The position numbers and the translations under genes were made by a program. Source: Candidatus Gastranaerophilales bacterium (GTDB taxonomy: Bacteria > Cyanobacteriota > Vampirovibrionia > Gastranaerophilales > Gastranaerophilaceae). Taken from it: 55,988 nucleotides of DNA. The DNA lies in NCBI GenBank assembly GCA_944325575.1, contig CALVAR010000015.1, positions 1 through 55,988 of the forward strand. Reading direction: 5' to 3'. The notes below the pieces were generated by a model. The model did no database searches and was not told the DNA's origin. It saw only the letters and a list, made by a program, of their open reading frames with translations. Of the stretch, positions 8,421 to 16,328 are shown piece after piece; the first letter of the stretch is position 1, and every line of letters starts with the position of its first letter.

Positions 8421-8942
8421 ATGATTAGAATTAAAAATTTTTTATGCATAATGTTGTTCTCGTGTCTTTGTTTTTGCCAAAGTGCGTTTGCCGAACAGGC
8501 TTTTGTCCACCCGATAGATGCACAGGAAAGTGCATGTAAAACCGGAGCAAAAACTCTTGATGAATGGACAAGATGCACTCTAAAAGCAGCAAATGCCTGG
8601 ACAGGAGAAGTTGATAAATATTACTCGCTGCTTTATAAAAAATTTCCGGATAATGCAAAACAAACACTCTATGATGATCAAAAATACTGGAATATGTATA
8701 AAAATAAAGAATACGGCGTTATAGATACTTTAGAAGATAAGGACAATGAAACAAAAGAGCGGGTAATGTTTCGTGCAGACCGGAAAAGAGATTTAATAAA
8801 AAGCCGCGCACAAACTTTGAGAATGTATTATGTCCAAACTTTCCCCGATGATGAACAAGAAAAAATTGAAATCAATAATAACCAAAGCGGTTTCCAGCTT
8901 GATCCTGTTTTGCAGCGCGGGCTTCGCTGGCTTGGCTTTTGA
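8421..8942 (+). CDS. LprI-like exported protein (DUF1311 family, putative lysozyme inhibitor)
   Basis: The 173-residue protein has a clear signal peptide, with a hydrophobic core at about 8-22 and cleavage after AFA at 24. The mature part has the LprI/DUF1311 pattern: a Cys, a spaced second Cys (ACKTGAKTLDEWTRC), then a helix with YYSLLYKK...L-x3-Q-x-x-W-x-x-Y. Members of this family include a mycobacterial lysozyme inhibitor; others have no known role. In a prophage such a protein could protect the envelope from lysozyme, from the host animal or from other phages. The last 95 bases overlap the next gene in another frame, and the C-terminal 30 residues may be late extension and not part of the fold. 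Confidence 0.6.
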   Translation: MIRIKNFLCIMLFSCLCFCQSAFAEQAFVHPIDAQESACKTGAKTLDEWTRCTLKAANAWTGEVDKYYSLLYKKFPDNAKQTLYDDQKYWNMYKNKEYGVIDTLEDKDNETKERVMFRADRKRDLIKSRAQTLRMYYVQTFPDDEQEKIEINNNQSGFQLDPVLQRGLRWLGF

Positions 8943-9381
8943 TATACCGAGAGCCTGCTTTGATTTAGAAAATACGGAAAGTTCAAGCCCGGCTTCGGAA
9001 ATTTTATGGAGCTGGCTGCTCAGACAAATCAGACTTTCTGAGGCTAATGCAGCAATTCACAATATATATAAAAAAGACTGCGCCGCTGTATTTTTCGATT
9101 TAAACTCGGACGGCGAAGATGAGGTTTTGGGGACACATTATTCTTCCGTAAAAAACGGTAACGGAGGCTGGCTTTTGTATATTTTACAAAAAAACAGCAA
9201 GGGCATCTATCAGGAAATTACGGGAGAAGAAATTTATTTTGACGTCAGACATCCGGTTTGTATTCTTTTAAAGAAAACAGATGGTTATCGGAACTTTCAG
9301 GTCTTTAATAAAAATCTGGATGATGATATTACATACTCATACAGACAGGATAAAAAATTATATTTCAAAAAAAATAAATAG
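8848..9381 (+). CDS. Exported DxNxDG protein, paralogue 3
   Basis: The 177-residue protein is of unknown function. It opens with MMNKKKLKSIITKA and then a hydrophobic core, SLILFCSAGFAGLA, a typical signal peptide. The motif FFDLNSDGEDEVLG matches the DxNxDGxxEI(I/L)G loop of the proteins at 2562-3092 and 3969-4541. This copy lacks the following CG-x3-C pair. Its start lies inside the 3' end of the LprI-like gene, so the whole signal peptide is encoded in an overlapping frame, implying coupled translation. ATG 8848 or 8851 fits the signal peptide best; an upstream ATG at 8830 would add six residues. Confidence 0.6.
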   Translation: MMNKKKLKSIITKAVSSLILFCSAGFAGLAFDIPRACFDLENTESSSPASEILWSWLLRQIRLSEANAAIHNIYKKDCAAVFFDLNSDGEDEVLGTHYSSVKNGNGGWLLYILQKNSKGIYQEITGEEIYFDVRHPVCILLKKTDGYRNFQVFNKNLDDDITYSYRQDKKLYFKKNK

Positions 9382-9491
9382 TTCTGTTAAACGTAAAATA
9401 CAATAAATTTTTAGAATATAACTTGTGGATAATTAATAAATAGACTCTGCAGTTGATATAAATCAATTGCATCAATCCAGCTATTTTTATG

Positions 9492-9514
9492 CGGCATTTT
9501 TAATGCCGTTTTTC
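9492..9514 (+). terminator. Intrinsic terminator before scaffold gene
   Basis: Arms CGGCATT and AATGCCG around TTT are followed by TTTTTCTTTT. It lies 79 bases upstream of the scaffold start. Confidence 0.7.
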
Positions 9515-9592
9515 TTTTATCTATTAACTTACACAGATTGGACCGTACAGCAGCAGCTGTATTTTGTCCGCAATTTACAGAAAGGAGTTCCT

Positions 9593-10180
9593 ATGTCAGG
9601 TACACAGGACCTAAATTTGGCTGCGGGTGAAGAGATTCTAAAGCAGTCAGACCAATCAGGAATTGGTCAGCACAATGAAGCGGCTCAGGAAGCCGTATCA
9701 GAAGAAAGCGAAAATGAGGAAAAAGTGCTCACTCCATCACAAAAAATGGATGCTCTTATTCGCGGAACTTCTGCTGGGTATATGAAAAGAGAGCTTGAAA
9801 GACTAAGAAAGGAAGCCGCAAAATATCGCAATTCTTCCAGAATTGAAAATCAGGCAAAATTGGAACTGCAAGCTAAAGCCGAAGAAATTTCAAAAGAGCT
9901 TGAAGCTCTAAAAGCCGAGCACAGAAATCTGTCTATTATCCAAAAATTGGATAAAGCAGGCTGTATCAAAAGCGAACTTGTTGCCAAAGATATTCCGGCG
10001 GATTTATCTTCTTCAGATGATTTGGATAAATTTATTCAGAATTATAAAGAAGAAAACAAGTTTCTTTTCAAAACCCCGAAACAAAATGCCGGCGGTACTT
10101 TCAAAACCTCCGGCAGGAAAAACCTTACTCCTTCACAACAGATGGATGCTTACATCCGTGCTGCACTCGGCAGGTCATAA
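9593..10180 (+). CDS. Capsid scaffolding protein
   Basis: The 195-residue acidic, Glu/Lys-rich protein has a central coiled coil (about 60-115). It lies directly before the major capsid gene, the usual place for a scaffold that directs procapsid assembly. A short motif occurs twice: LTPSQKMDALIR at about 44-55 and LTPSQQMDAYIR near the C-terminus. It may be a duplicated capsid-binding helix. Start: ATG 9593 follows ACAGAAAGGAG, the same strong ribosome binding site used by other late genes; an upstream in-frame start at 9467 would run through the terminator. Confidence 0.75.
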   Translation: MSGTQDLNLAAGEEILKQSDQSGIGQHNEAAQEAVSEESENEEKVLTPSQKMDALIRGTSAGYMKRELERLRKEAAKYRNSSRIENQAKLELQAKAEEISKELEALKAEHRNLSIIQKLDKAGCIKSELVAKDIPADLSSSDDLDKFIQNYKEENKFLFKTPKQNAGGTFKTSGRKNLTPSQQMDAYIRAALGRS

Positions 10181-10232
10181 AGTGAAGAAGATTGTTATCA
10201 GATTATAAAAATTAACGGAAAGGAAATTTAAA

Positions 10233-11192
10233 ATGACAACAGATGCCAAAATTATTACACGTACAAACGCAGAGGCATTAATCCCCGTAGAAACTTCTAA
10301 TGAAATTATAAAAGAAGTTCCGAAAGCTTCTGCTGCGCTACAGCTTTTTAAACAGCTGCCAAATATGAGCGCAAAACAAAAAACTCTTCCGATTGCGTCA
10401 ACATTACCTACAGCTTACTTTTTAAACGGTGATACCGATATGAAAAAGACTACAAATGCAGAATGGGATAAATTGACACTTACGGCAGAAGAGATTGCAG
10501 TAATTGTGCCTATTCCGGAAGCTGTTTTTGAAGATTCGCAGTATTCTATGTGGGATGAAATCAAACCTCAGATTGTTGAAGCTTTTGGTGTTGCAATTGA
10601 TGATGCTGTATTTTTCGGCGTAAACAAACCGGCGTCCTATCCTGATGCTATTGTTACTGCTGCAATATCAAAGAAAAATACTGTTGAAGTAGGTACAAAT
10701 GAAGATATTGCCGGAGATATTATCGGTGAAAACGGTGTTATGTCAAAAGTAGAAGCTGCAGGCTATAAAGTTACAGGATTTTATGCAGACAGCACTCTTG
10801 AAGCAAAATTCAGAAACTTAAGAGATAAAAACAATCAGCTTTTATATACACCGGGCTTAACTTCCGAAATGCCGGTAAGTCTTGTAGGCCGCCCTATGAT
10901 GTATGACGAAACAGGTATTTTTGATACAACAAAAGCCCTTTTAATTGCTGGTGATTTCACTAAGGCAGTATATTCTATCAGACAGGATATAACTTACAAA
11001 GTGCTTGATCAGGCTATTATCCAAAATACAGACGGAACTATAGCCTACAACCTTGCACAGCAGGATATGGTTGCACTACGCTGCGTTATGAGACTCGGTG
11101 TACAAATTGCAAGCCCTGTTACAAGAAAAGGCGGTTCAACAGGTTATCCGTTTGCAATATTAACTCCTCAAGCAGATTCCGTAGAAAGCTAG
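10233..11192 (+). CDS. Major capsid protein, HK97 fold
   Basis: The 319-residue protein has features of the HK97-type family: a central IAVIVPIPEAVFEDSQY segment (P-domain strand followed by the spine-helix acidic motif), an A-domain with FGVAIDDAVFFGVNKP, then LRDKNNQLLY, and a C-terminal VALRCVMRLGVQI strand. No protease gene is adjacent, so maturation would be protease-free or use a protein outside this window. GGAAAGGA precedes ATG 10233, 52 bases after the scaffold. A bulged terminator follows at once. Confidence 0.85.
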   Translation: MTTDAKIITRTNAEALIPVETSNEIIKEVPKASAALQLFKQLPNMSAKQKTLPIASTLPTAYFLNGDTDMKKTTNAEWDKLTLTAEEIAVIVPIPEAVFEDSQYSMWDEIKPQIVEAFGVAIDDAVFFGVNKPASYPDAIVTAAISKKNTVEVGTNEDIAGDIIGENGVMSKVEAAGYKVTGFYADSTLEAKFRNLRDKNNQLLYTPGLTSEMPVSLVGRPMMYDETGIFDTTKALLIAGDFTKAVYSIRQDITYKVLDQAIIQNTDGTIAYNLAQQDMVALRCVMRLGVQIASPVTRKGGSTGYPFAILTPQADSVES

Positions 11193-11208
11193 TTAATCAT
11201 CAATTTCG

Positions 11209-11243
11209 GAGCAGCGGTGTTTATTCACCGCCTGCTCTTTTTA
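11209..11243 (+). terminator. Terminator after capsid gene
   Basis: The stem GAGCAGCGGTG pairs with CACCGCCTGCTC with one bulged base and is followed by TTTTT. Confidence 0.8.
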
Positions 11244-11255
11244 GAATTATGCAGT

Positions 11256-11754
11256 GATAATATTTATTATGTAAAATTAAAAACATATGCAGCGAAGCTG
11301 CACACGAAGTGTAGTACGGCTCTGCCGTTGTAACATTAATTACAGACTCTTTGTATTTACGAACAAAATTTTCGTTAGCGTAAGCGTTTAGAAAATTTTG
11401 GAGATAAATGCATTAGAGTCTGTTTTGATCAGCGTTCTTTTCTTTCTTTTGGTTCGTTTTCTTTCTTTTAATCGCAAAAAAGAAAGAAAATGAACGTAAA
11501 AAAACATTTATTCTTTTTATTTGTTCATTTTTTCTTTTTGTTGCTATGCAAAAAGAAAAAACGAACCAAAAAAGAAAAACAAGCTATACCAAAAGAAACA
11601 GTAAGTATTTTAACGGCAATTTTTCAGCGACAGGCTGCTGTAAAAATTGCCTCAAAACACAACTGTTTCTAATCAAGGTTACAACAGGGGCGTGCCGCCC
11701 CCGTACCCCCTGCTATGTATTAAAAATTTTTAATTTTACATAATAAATATTATC
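11256..11754. mobile_element. MITE-like element 2, 499 bp
   Basis: The same 18-bp terminal inverted repeats as element 1 occur at 11256-11273 and 11737-11754; the identity continues for several further bases (TAAAATTAA). Its interior differs from element 1. It has CTTTCTTTT and AAAGAAAGAAAA inverted runs around 11440-11590 and a GC-rich stretch, GGGGCGTGCCGCCCCCGTAC, at 11687-11706. That stretch recurs inverted near 26,376 after element 4. No credible gene lies inside. With its flanks it accounts for most of the gap between capsid and connector genes; 11755-11988 holds only AT-rich sequence. Confidence 0.6.
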
Positions 11755-11989
11755 AGTATATTAAATTCCGTTACTAAATTATGTAAAATATATAAGAGAA
11801 ACAATTTTAAGCTGTTTTAGTAAAAAGTATCAATTATCCTTTAAATAAAGAGGCTGTAAAATCTCCGGAATTAGTTTATATTCGCATCTAAAATTGCAGA
11901 AGTAGTAAAGGAATCCATAGGGCAGAATATAGTCTGTCCTTATTTATTACAAGTTAAAAACAGCTTGGCTGCACAAAGTTTTATCTCTG

Positions 11990-12016
11990 CCGCTGATGAT
12001 ATCAGCGGTAGTTTTT
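11990..12016 (+). terminator. Intrinsic terminator before connector genes
   Basis: Eight-base arms CCGCTGAT and ATCAGCGG around GAT are followed by TAG and six T. It ends about 20 bases before the ribosome binding site of the connector gene. Confidence 0.8.
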
Positions 12017-12049
12017 TGTATTCAAGATTTAATAAAGAAAGGAAAAAAC

Positions 12050-12505
12050 ATGACTATTGTATTGTATGAAAATTCTTTTGTCACATTGGATGAGGCAGAG
12101 GCTTATTTTGATGAGCGTTTTGATTCGGACGCCTGGACAAATACCGAGTCCGGTATTGATGATACAGCAAAAGAAAAACTATTGATTACGGCAAGTAAAA
12201 GAGTCAATATGTTTGATTTTGTGGGCAAACCGGCAGAAGAAAATCAGCCTATGGCATTCCCGCGTGATTATGAAATGCCGCAGGATATTAAAGATGCGGT
12301 ATGCGAAGAAGCTTATGCTCTTTTAACAGGTAAGACGAGTGTTCATAAACAGAATCAGGAGGATAATATTTCTTCTATTTCTCTCGGTGCCGGTTCTGTT
12401 TCTTACAATGCTCCGTCATCTTTCGGCGAAGACAAGCTTTTATGCTCTCAGAGCGCACTTTATCTTGTAAAAAAGTGGGTAAAAAAAGGATTTTATACAA
12501 AATAA
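12050..12505 (+). CDS. Head-tail connector protein (gp6/DnaT-like family)
   Basis: The 151-residue protein fits the phage connector family annotated as gp6-like or DnaT-like. It has FVTLDEAEAYFDERF at the N-terminus, AKEKLLITASKRVNMFDFVGKP, then MAFPRDYEMPQDIKDAVCEEAYALL, and a C-terminal helix. These proteins form the ring below the portal. Start: ATG 12050 follows AAGAAAGGA; longer in-frame starts would lie within the terminator. It heads a compact run of connector and tail-tube genes. Confidence 0.7.
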   Translation: MTIVLYENSFVTLDEAEAYFDERFDSDAWTNTESGIDDTAKEKLLITASKRVNMFDFVGKPAEENQPMAFPRDYEMPQDIKDAVCEEAYALLTGKTSVHKQNQEDNISSISLGAGSVSYNAPSSFGEDKLLCSQSALYLVKKWVKKGFYTK

Positions 12506-12565
12506 TCGGAGATAATCCGGTTATTAGCGTATTTAGATTGAAAAAATTTATAGGAGATTAAAATT

Positions 12566-12874
12566 ATGGGATATTACACAAATCTGCTGTCTGATACAGC
12601 AGTGCTCAAAACCGTGGACGGAACTGATAATAATGGAAAGCCCAATATAATTGCGCTTGATGAAATAGGCTGTAAAATTGAATTCAAAAATGCGCTAACG
12701 GTTAATGCACAGGGACAGGAGCTTGTCTCATCGGGTAGACTCTACACGGAATCCGTTGTAAAAGTGGATGACATTCTAGAGATTAAAGACGGTGTTTTTA
12801 AGGTTGTTAATGTCAATCCGTATTATCCGATAGACTCATCAGCTCTTGTCATTAATGAAGTTTATTTTGCATAG
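12566..12874 (+). CDS. Head closure or neck protein
   Basis: The 102-residue beta-rich protein has the size, composition and position of head-closure/minor capsid proteins between the connector and tail-completion genes. TAGGAGAT precedes ATG 12566. The family is assigned from position and from the LVSSGRLYTES...DDILEIKDGVFKVVNV pattern, so only moderate trust is warranted. Confidence 0.55.
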   Translation: MGYYTNLLSDTAVLKTVDGTDNNGKPNIIALDEIGCKIEFKNALTVNAQGQELVSSGRLYTESVVKVDDILEIKDGVFKVVNVNPYYPIDSSALVINEVYFA

Positions 12875-12888
12875 AGTGAGGATAAAAA

Positions 12889-13260
12889 ATGATTTTAGAT
12901 GATTTGAAAAATTTTATTGTTACAAACCTTGGAACAGAAGAAGAAATCATAAAATATGATTACGACTCTTCAAAGGGTGATGATGTTATTGTATTGCAGC
13001 TTTACAATAATACACCCTGTGATCTTGCTCTTCGTTCCGGCATAAAAATAACTATAAAATACAGTGATTTAAAACTTAGCAGAGATACTTGTTTTGCTTT
13101 GTATAATTTACTTTTTCCGGAGGATCATTTTCAAAAGGCAATTATTATTAACGGAAAAGTAATGCATGCAAAGCTCAATAACGGTCCTTATTACATTCAA
13201 AAGGACCAGTCAAAAAGACACGGCTACGTGTTGGATATTACGGTTACTTACAAAAGATAG
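12889..13260 (+). CDS. Tail completion / neck protein
   Basis: The 123-residue protein lies between the head-closure protein and the tail tube gene, where siphoviruses encode the tail terminator. The sequence has a helix, strand, helix layout and ends in a strand pair (YIQKDQSKRHGYVLDITVTYKR), as in that family. It starts 14 bases after the preceding gene with GTGAGGAT as ribosome binding site. Confidence 0.55.
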   Translation: MILDDLKNFIVTNLGTEEEIIKYDYDSSKGDDVIVLQLYNNTPCDLALRSGIKITIKYSDLKLSRDTCFALYNLLFPEDHFQKAIIINGKVMHAKLNNGPYYIQKDQSKRHGYVLDITVTYKR

Positions 13261-13269
13261 GAGAAAGAA

Positions 13270-13866
13270 ATGGCTTTAAAAACAGTAACAAAACTCTTTG
13301 GTGTGGATGATGCAAAATTATTCCCCGTAACAGAAGATTCCGAGACTCAGTTTACATGCGGAACCGGTATTGATTTGCCCGGTGTGAGACAAATTTCATT
13401 AACTTATGAAATTGAAGAAAAATCTTTAACAGGTGATGAAAAAGTTCTTGATGTTTCAAACAAAATTAAATCAGTTTCTTTTAATATTGAATATGCAAAA
13501 CTCAGTCTTGAAGTGCTTGCACAACTGACAGGCGGAAGCTATTCCACAAGCGGTTCCGATGATACGGAAACTGCTGTTTTCAGTTTTGGCGGCGGAGATT
13601 TGCCAAACTATTTTCAGCTGAAAGCACAAATTTTGGACACTAACAATGACGGAGGAGATGTGCATTTTTGTATTTACAAGGCAAAAGCTACAGCAATTCC
13701 TTTAAACGGTGTTCAGGATGATTTTGCAACTCTGACATTTGACGGCAGAGGAGTATATACAGAACACGAATTTGGTGAAGAAGGCTCTAAGCAGACAAAA
13801 CTTATTGATATAGAAATTCATGCGAAAGCAAAAGATTTGGCTGCAACCGTTGATACTGCGGCATAA
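13270..13866 (+). CDS. Major tail tube protein
   Basis: This 198-residue beta-rich, slightly acidic protein has the length of siphovirus tail tube subunits. It has LPGVRQISLTYEIEEKSLTGDEKVLD near the N-terminus and a C-terminal LDFDGRGVYTE-like strand (TLTFDGRGVYTEHEF). It follows the tail completion gene by nine bases with TAGGAGAAAG, and a terminator comes after it, as is common for a highly expressed gene at the end of a head/neck transcript. Confidence 0.75.
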   Translation: MALKTVTKLFGVDDAKLFPVTEDSETQFTCGTGIDLPGVRQISLTYEIEEKSLTGDEKVLDVSNKIKSVSFNIEYAKLSLEVLAQLTGGSYSTSGSDDTETAVFSFGGGDLPNYFQLKAQILDTNNDGGDVHFCIYKAKATAIPLNGVQDDFATLTFDGRGVYTEHEFGEEGSKQTKLIDIEIHAKAKDLAATVDTAA

Positions 13867-13912
13867 GTCTTGATTGACAGCGGATTATCAACAATAAGCC
13901 TTCTGCCCCCTT

Positions 13913-13955
13913 AGTCCGAAGATGTGCAATTGTTACATCTTTGGACTTATTTTTT
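13913..13955 (+). terminator. Strong terminator after tail tube gene
   Basis: Thirteen-base arms (AGTCCGAAGATGT and ACATCTTTGGACT, one G-T pair) enclose nine bases and are followed by TATTTTTT. It separates the tail tube gene from the terminase genes. Confidence 0.85.
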
Positions 13956-13999
13956 GGGGGCGATCATTAAATGAATTATGTCTTACGGGAGTCAGTTTC

Positions 14000-14407
14000 A
14001 TGAAAGATACAAAGAAAATAAGCAAAGCAAAATTAAAAAAAATTGAGCAGGAATGTCTTGCTCTTGTAATTGAGAACAGCATTGTTTTTATGGATGAAAT
14101 ATTTATTTATACCGAAATAGCTCCGTCGTCTTTTTATAATGCAGGTTTACAGGATTCTGTTCTTTTGAAAGATGCAATTGATATTAACCGTGCAAAGTTA
14201 AAAAGAGATCTGAGGCTAAAGTGGTTTGACAGTACAAATGCTACGCTTAATGCTGCATTATACAGGCTTGTTTGTACAGAAGACGAAAAGCGTGCGCTTT
14301 CATCTTCCGCTGCATCAAAAAACCAGCAGAACAGTGATATTTGTACACAGGAAGAATATTTAAAAAGTTTGAAAGAGATGGGAGAAAGCATAGAAAATGC
14401 CGATTGA
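14000..14407 (+). CDS. Terminase small subunit
   Basis: The 135-residue protein has an N-terminal helical region with a helix-turn-helix-like stretch (FMDEIFIYTEIAPSSFYNAG) and a charged, Ser/Gln-rich C-terminus. It overlaps the large terminase start by 11 bases. TerS recognises packaging sites and recruits TerL. Start: ATG 14000 with GGGAG ten bases upstream; an in-frame start at 13922 would be inside the terminator stem. Position after the tail tube gene is unusual, as terminase genes normally precede the portal. Confidence 0.7.
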   Translation: MKDTKKISKAKLKKIEQECLALVIENSIVFMDEIFIYTEIAPSSFYNAGLQDSVLLKDAIDINRAKLKRDLRLKWFDSTNATLNAALYRLVCTEDEKRALSSSAASKNQQNSDICTQEEYLKSLKEMGESIENAD

Positions 14408-15692
14408 TTGGACAAAATCTAAATACAGTAAAAAGCACAGGTTATTTTTGAGTAAAAAGCCTGCAGATATGGCGTTTTTTACATTATGTGACGGTGCGGT
14501 ACGCTCTGCAAAGACATTATCCATAATCTATAAAATTCCACAGATGTTTGATTTTGTCGGTAATGAATATTTAAAAGTTTTTTCCGGATATTCTAAGAAT
14601 ACCGTACGAAATAATGTACTTGTAGAGCTTTTGCCTTACTTAAAGAACTACCACGGTGCAAATGTAAAGTATAATTCCGCAAGCGGAGAGCTGGATATAA
14701 AACTCTGGGGGAAACTGTATAATTGTCTTGTTGTCGGCGGGGGAAAGTCTGACAGTGATTCTAATATTCAAGGCGCAACGTGGGACTTCTGGTATGCAAA
14801 CGAACTGCCAAAGCATCATTACGGCTTTTACAACATGGCTCTGTCCCGTCTTACTCCGGAAAATGCCAGAGCAATTGCAGACAGCAATCCGGAAAGTTCT
14901 AATCACTGGTTGTATAGAGAAAGGATAAAGCCTTATCTTGACGGTGATGAAAATGTAAGAAGCATTTTTGATTACTGGCATTTTACAATGGAAGACAATG
15001 CTAATTTGTCAAAGGCTTTTATAAACAATCAGAAAAAATTGTATCAAGGTGTTTTTGAAGCACGTAAAATCAAGGGACTCTGGGTTGTAGCGCAAGGGCT
15101 TGTATACGATACATTTAACCCGGATAAACATACCTGCTCTCACAAACAAATTTTGGAAAAAATAAACAACAATGAATTTTTTGAATATTTTCTCGGGTTA
15201 GACTGGGGCTGGATGCACCCTTTATGCTGCGGTCTGTATGGCGTGACAAGAGCAGGCAAATATTACAAAATAGATGAACTATACGGTTCCAAAATCGGCG
15301 AGGACAAAGTAATAAACTGGATTTTGTCCAAACAGAAAGAATACGGAAGATATTTCCGGTTTATAAACTGTGACAACGCCCGTCCCGAACAGAATCACAA
15401 ACTGCGTGAAGCACTGCAGGGGATTATTGTTCAGGAAAAGAAGCCAAAAGTAGTAGACAGTATCGGTATAGTCAGATCAATTATTAATTATGACAGGTTA
15501 ATTGTAAACAAAGACAGATGTAAAAATACGCTGCGAGAGTTTGGCCTGTACAGGTATCCGAATGAAGATGAGAGAGAGACAAGGCTTATTGATATGGATA
15601 CCCCGTTAAAAGAAAATGATGATACTATGGACGAGACACGCTATGCACTGGATTTTTACGAAACAAATTATGCCTACTTGTTTAAAAGATAA
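14397..15692 (+). CDS. Terminase large subunit
   Basis: The 431-residue packaging ATPase/nuclease is of the PBSX/phage terminase type. A variant Walker A, GAVRSAKT, lies at 33-40; the Walker B acid is in WYANE at 132-136. Nuclease-domain acids are visible at Asp269 (FLGLDWGW), Asp326 (INCDNARPE) and Asp412 (MDETRYALDF). All key residues are present, so it should be functional. Its ATG overlaps the end of the TerS gene. Two terminators follow before the tail chaperone gene. Confidence 0.9.
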   Translation: MPIDWTKSKYSKKHRLFLSKKPADMAFFTLCDGAVRSAKTLSIIYKIPQMFDFVGNEYLKVFSGYSKNTVRNNVLVELLPYLKNYHGANVKYNSASGELDIKLWGKLYNCLVVGGGKSDSDSNIQGATWDFWYANELPKHHYGFYNMALSRLTPENARAIADSNPESSNHWLYRERIKPYLDGDENVRSIFDYWHFTMEDNANLSKAFINNQKKLYQGVFEARKIKGLWVVAQGLVYDTFNPDKHTCSHKQILEKINNNEFFEYFLGLDWGWMHPLCCGLYGVTRAGKYYKIDELYGSKIGEDKVINWILSKQKEYGRYFRFINCDNARPEQNHKLREALQGIIVQEKKPKVVDSIGIVRSIINYDRLIVNKDRCKNTLREFGLYRYPNEDERETRLIDMDTPLKENDDTMDETRYALDFYETNYAYLFKR

Positions 15693-15771
15693 ACTTTATC
15701 CACAAGGATAAAAGAAATGTGCTATATATAAAAACGTAAACTGTTTGCAATTTAGTTGTAAGCACAATTTA

Positions 15772-15803
15772 CAAAAAACAGGCATTTTTGTGTCTGTTTT
15801 TTG
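15772..15803. terminator. Terminator after TerL
   Basis: An AAAAAACAGGCA arm pairs with TGTCTGTTTTTT, including a G-T pair, with a short T-rich loop. The A and T runs could serve both strands. Confidence 0.55.
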
Positions 15804-15849
15804 TTTAGCAGTACCCAAAATATTCTGGCAGATTATATCTCTTTTCAGT

Positions 15850-15878
15850 GTCCCTGCTTTTTGGCAGGGACTTTTTTT
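15850..15878 (+). terminator. Strong terminator before tail chaperone gene
   Basis: Eight-base arms GTCCCTGC and GCAGGGAC around a T-rich loop are followed by seven T. The ribosome binding site of the chaperone gene begins 56 bases later. Confidence 0.85.
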
Positions 15879-15947
15879 AAATTTTTAATTTTAAAAATTA
15901 TAGATGTGCTTTGTGCACTGTTTTGTTATTTACAGAAAGGACAAATT

Positions 15948-16328
15948 ATGATTAAAGACATTTTGAACAAGCCTTACAAAATGGAGATTGAAGGCAAAAA
16001 TTACACGCTCGATTATGACAACAAAGCTTATGCAGCACTTGAACAGTTAACGGGCAAGGGTATTTTTCGTATTTATGATGACTTTGTAGTAAAAAACAAT
16101 TTAAAATACAGCGATTGTATTGAAGTTGCGTGCTGCGCAATGATGAAGAACCATACAGAAGGCGAGATTGCAAATGCAAGAATCGCATTGAATGATAAAA
16201 AGTTTTTGTTTTTACAAAATATTGCGCCGATAACACTTGCTTTTGTAGAGCCGTTAACACCGCCGGAAATTTTACAATCAAAAAAAGGTGTCAATAAAAA
16301 ATCCGATTTAAAAAAAAAGAAGAAATAG
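15948..16328 (+). CDS. Tail assembly chaperone, gpG-like
   Basis: The 126-residue protein lies between TerL and tape-measure copy 2. It begins with a short beta region (YKMEIEGKNYTLDYDNKAYAALEQLTG), continues helical, and ends SDLKKKKK. This is the gpG position: the short product binds the tape measure before tail polymerisation. ACAGAAAGGA precedes ATG 15948; an upstream in-frame ATG at 15801 lies before a terminator and is rejected. The 3' end contains A AAA AAG in the zero frame, nine bases before the stop, and a second ORF follows in the -1 frame (see 16319-16561). Confidence 0.8.
   Translation: MIKDILNKPYKMEIEGKNYTLDYDNKAYAALEQLTGKGIFRIYDDFVVKNNLKYSDCIEVACCAMMKNHTEGEIANARIALNDKKFLFLQNIAPITLAFVEPLTPPEILQSKKGVNKKSDLKKKKK
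16313..16319 (+). promoter_or_regulatory. Programmed -1 ribosomal frameshift site A_AAA_AAG
   Basis: The heptamer A AAA AAG has zero-frame codons AAA (16314) and AAG (16317). It is the same slippery sequence as Escherichia coli dnaX. It sits within a run TTTAAAAAAAAAGAAG. A shift of -1 enters an open frame that continues 80 codons. Tail chaperone genes of siphoviruses commonly use this signal, so I consider it functional. Confidence 0.8.

Noticed and set aside
11490-11743. Two overlapping ORFs in MITE-like element 2
   Set aside because: They arise from CTTTCTTTT-type repeats and give Phe/Lys-rich peptides. No start site or protein pattern supports them.
15801-15947. Longer N-terminus for the tail chaperone
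   Set aside because: It would be read through a strong terminator and lacks a ribosome binding site. The ATG at 15948 has a strong one.
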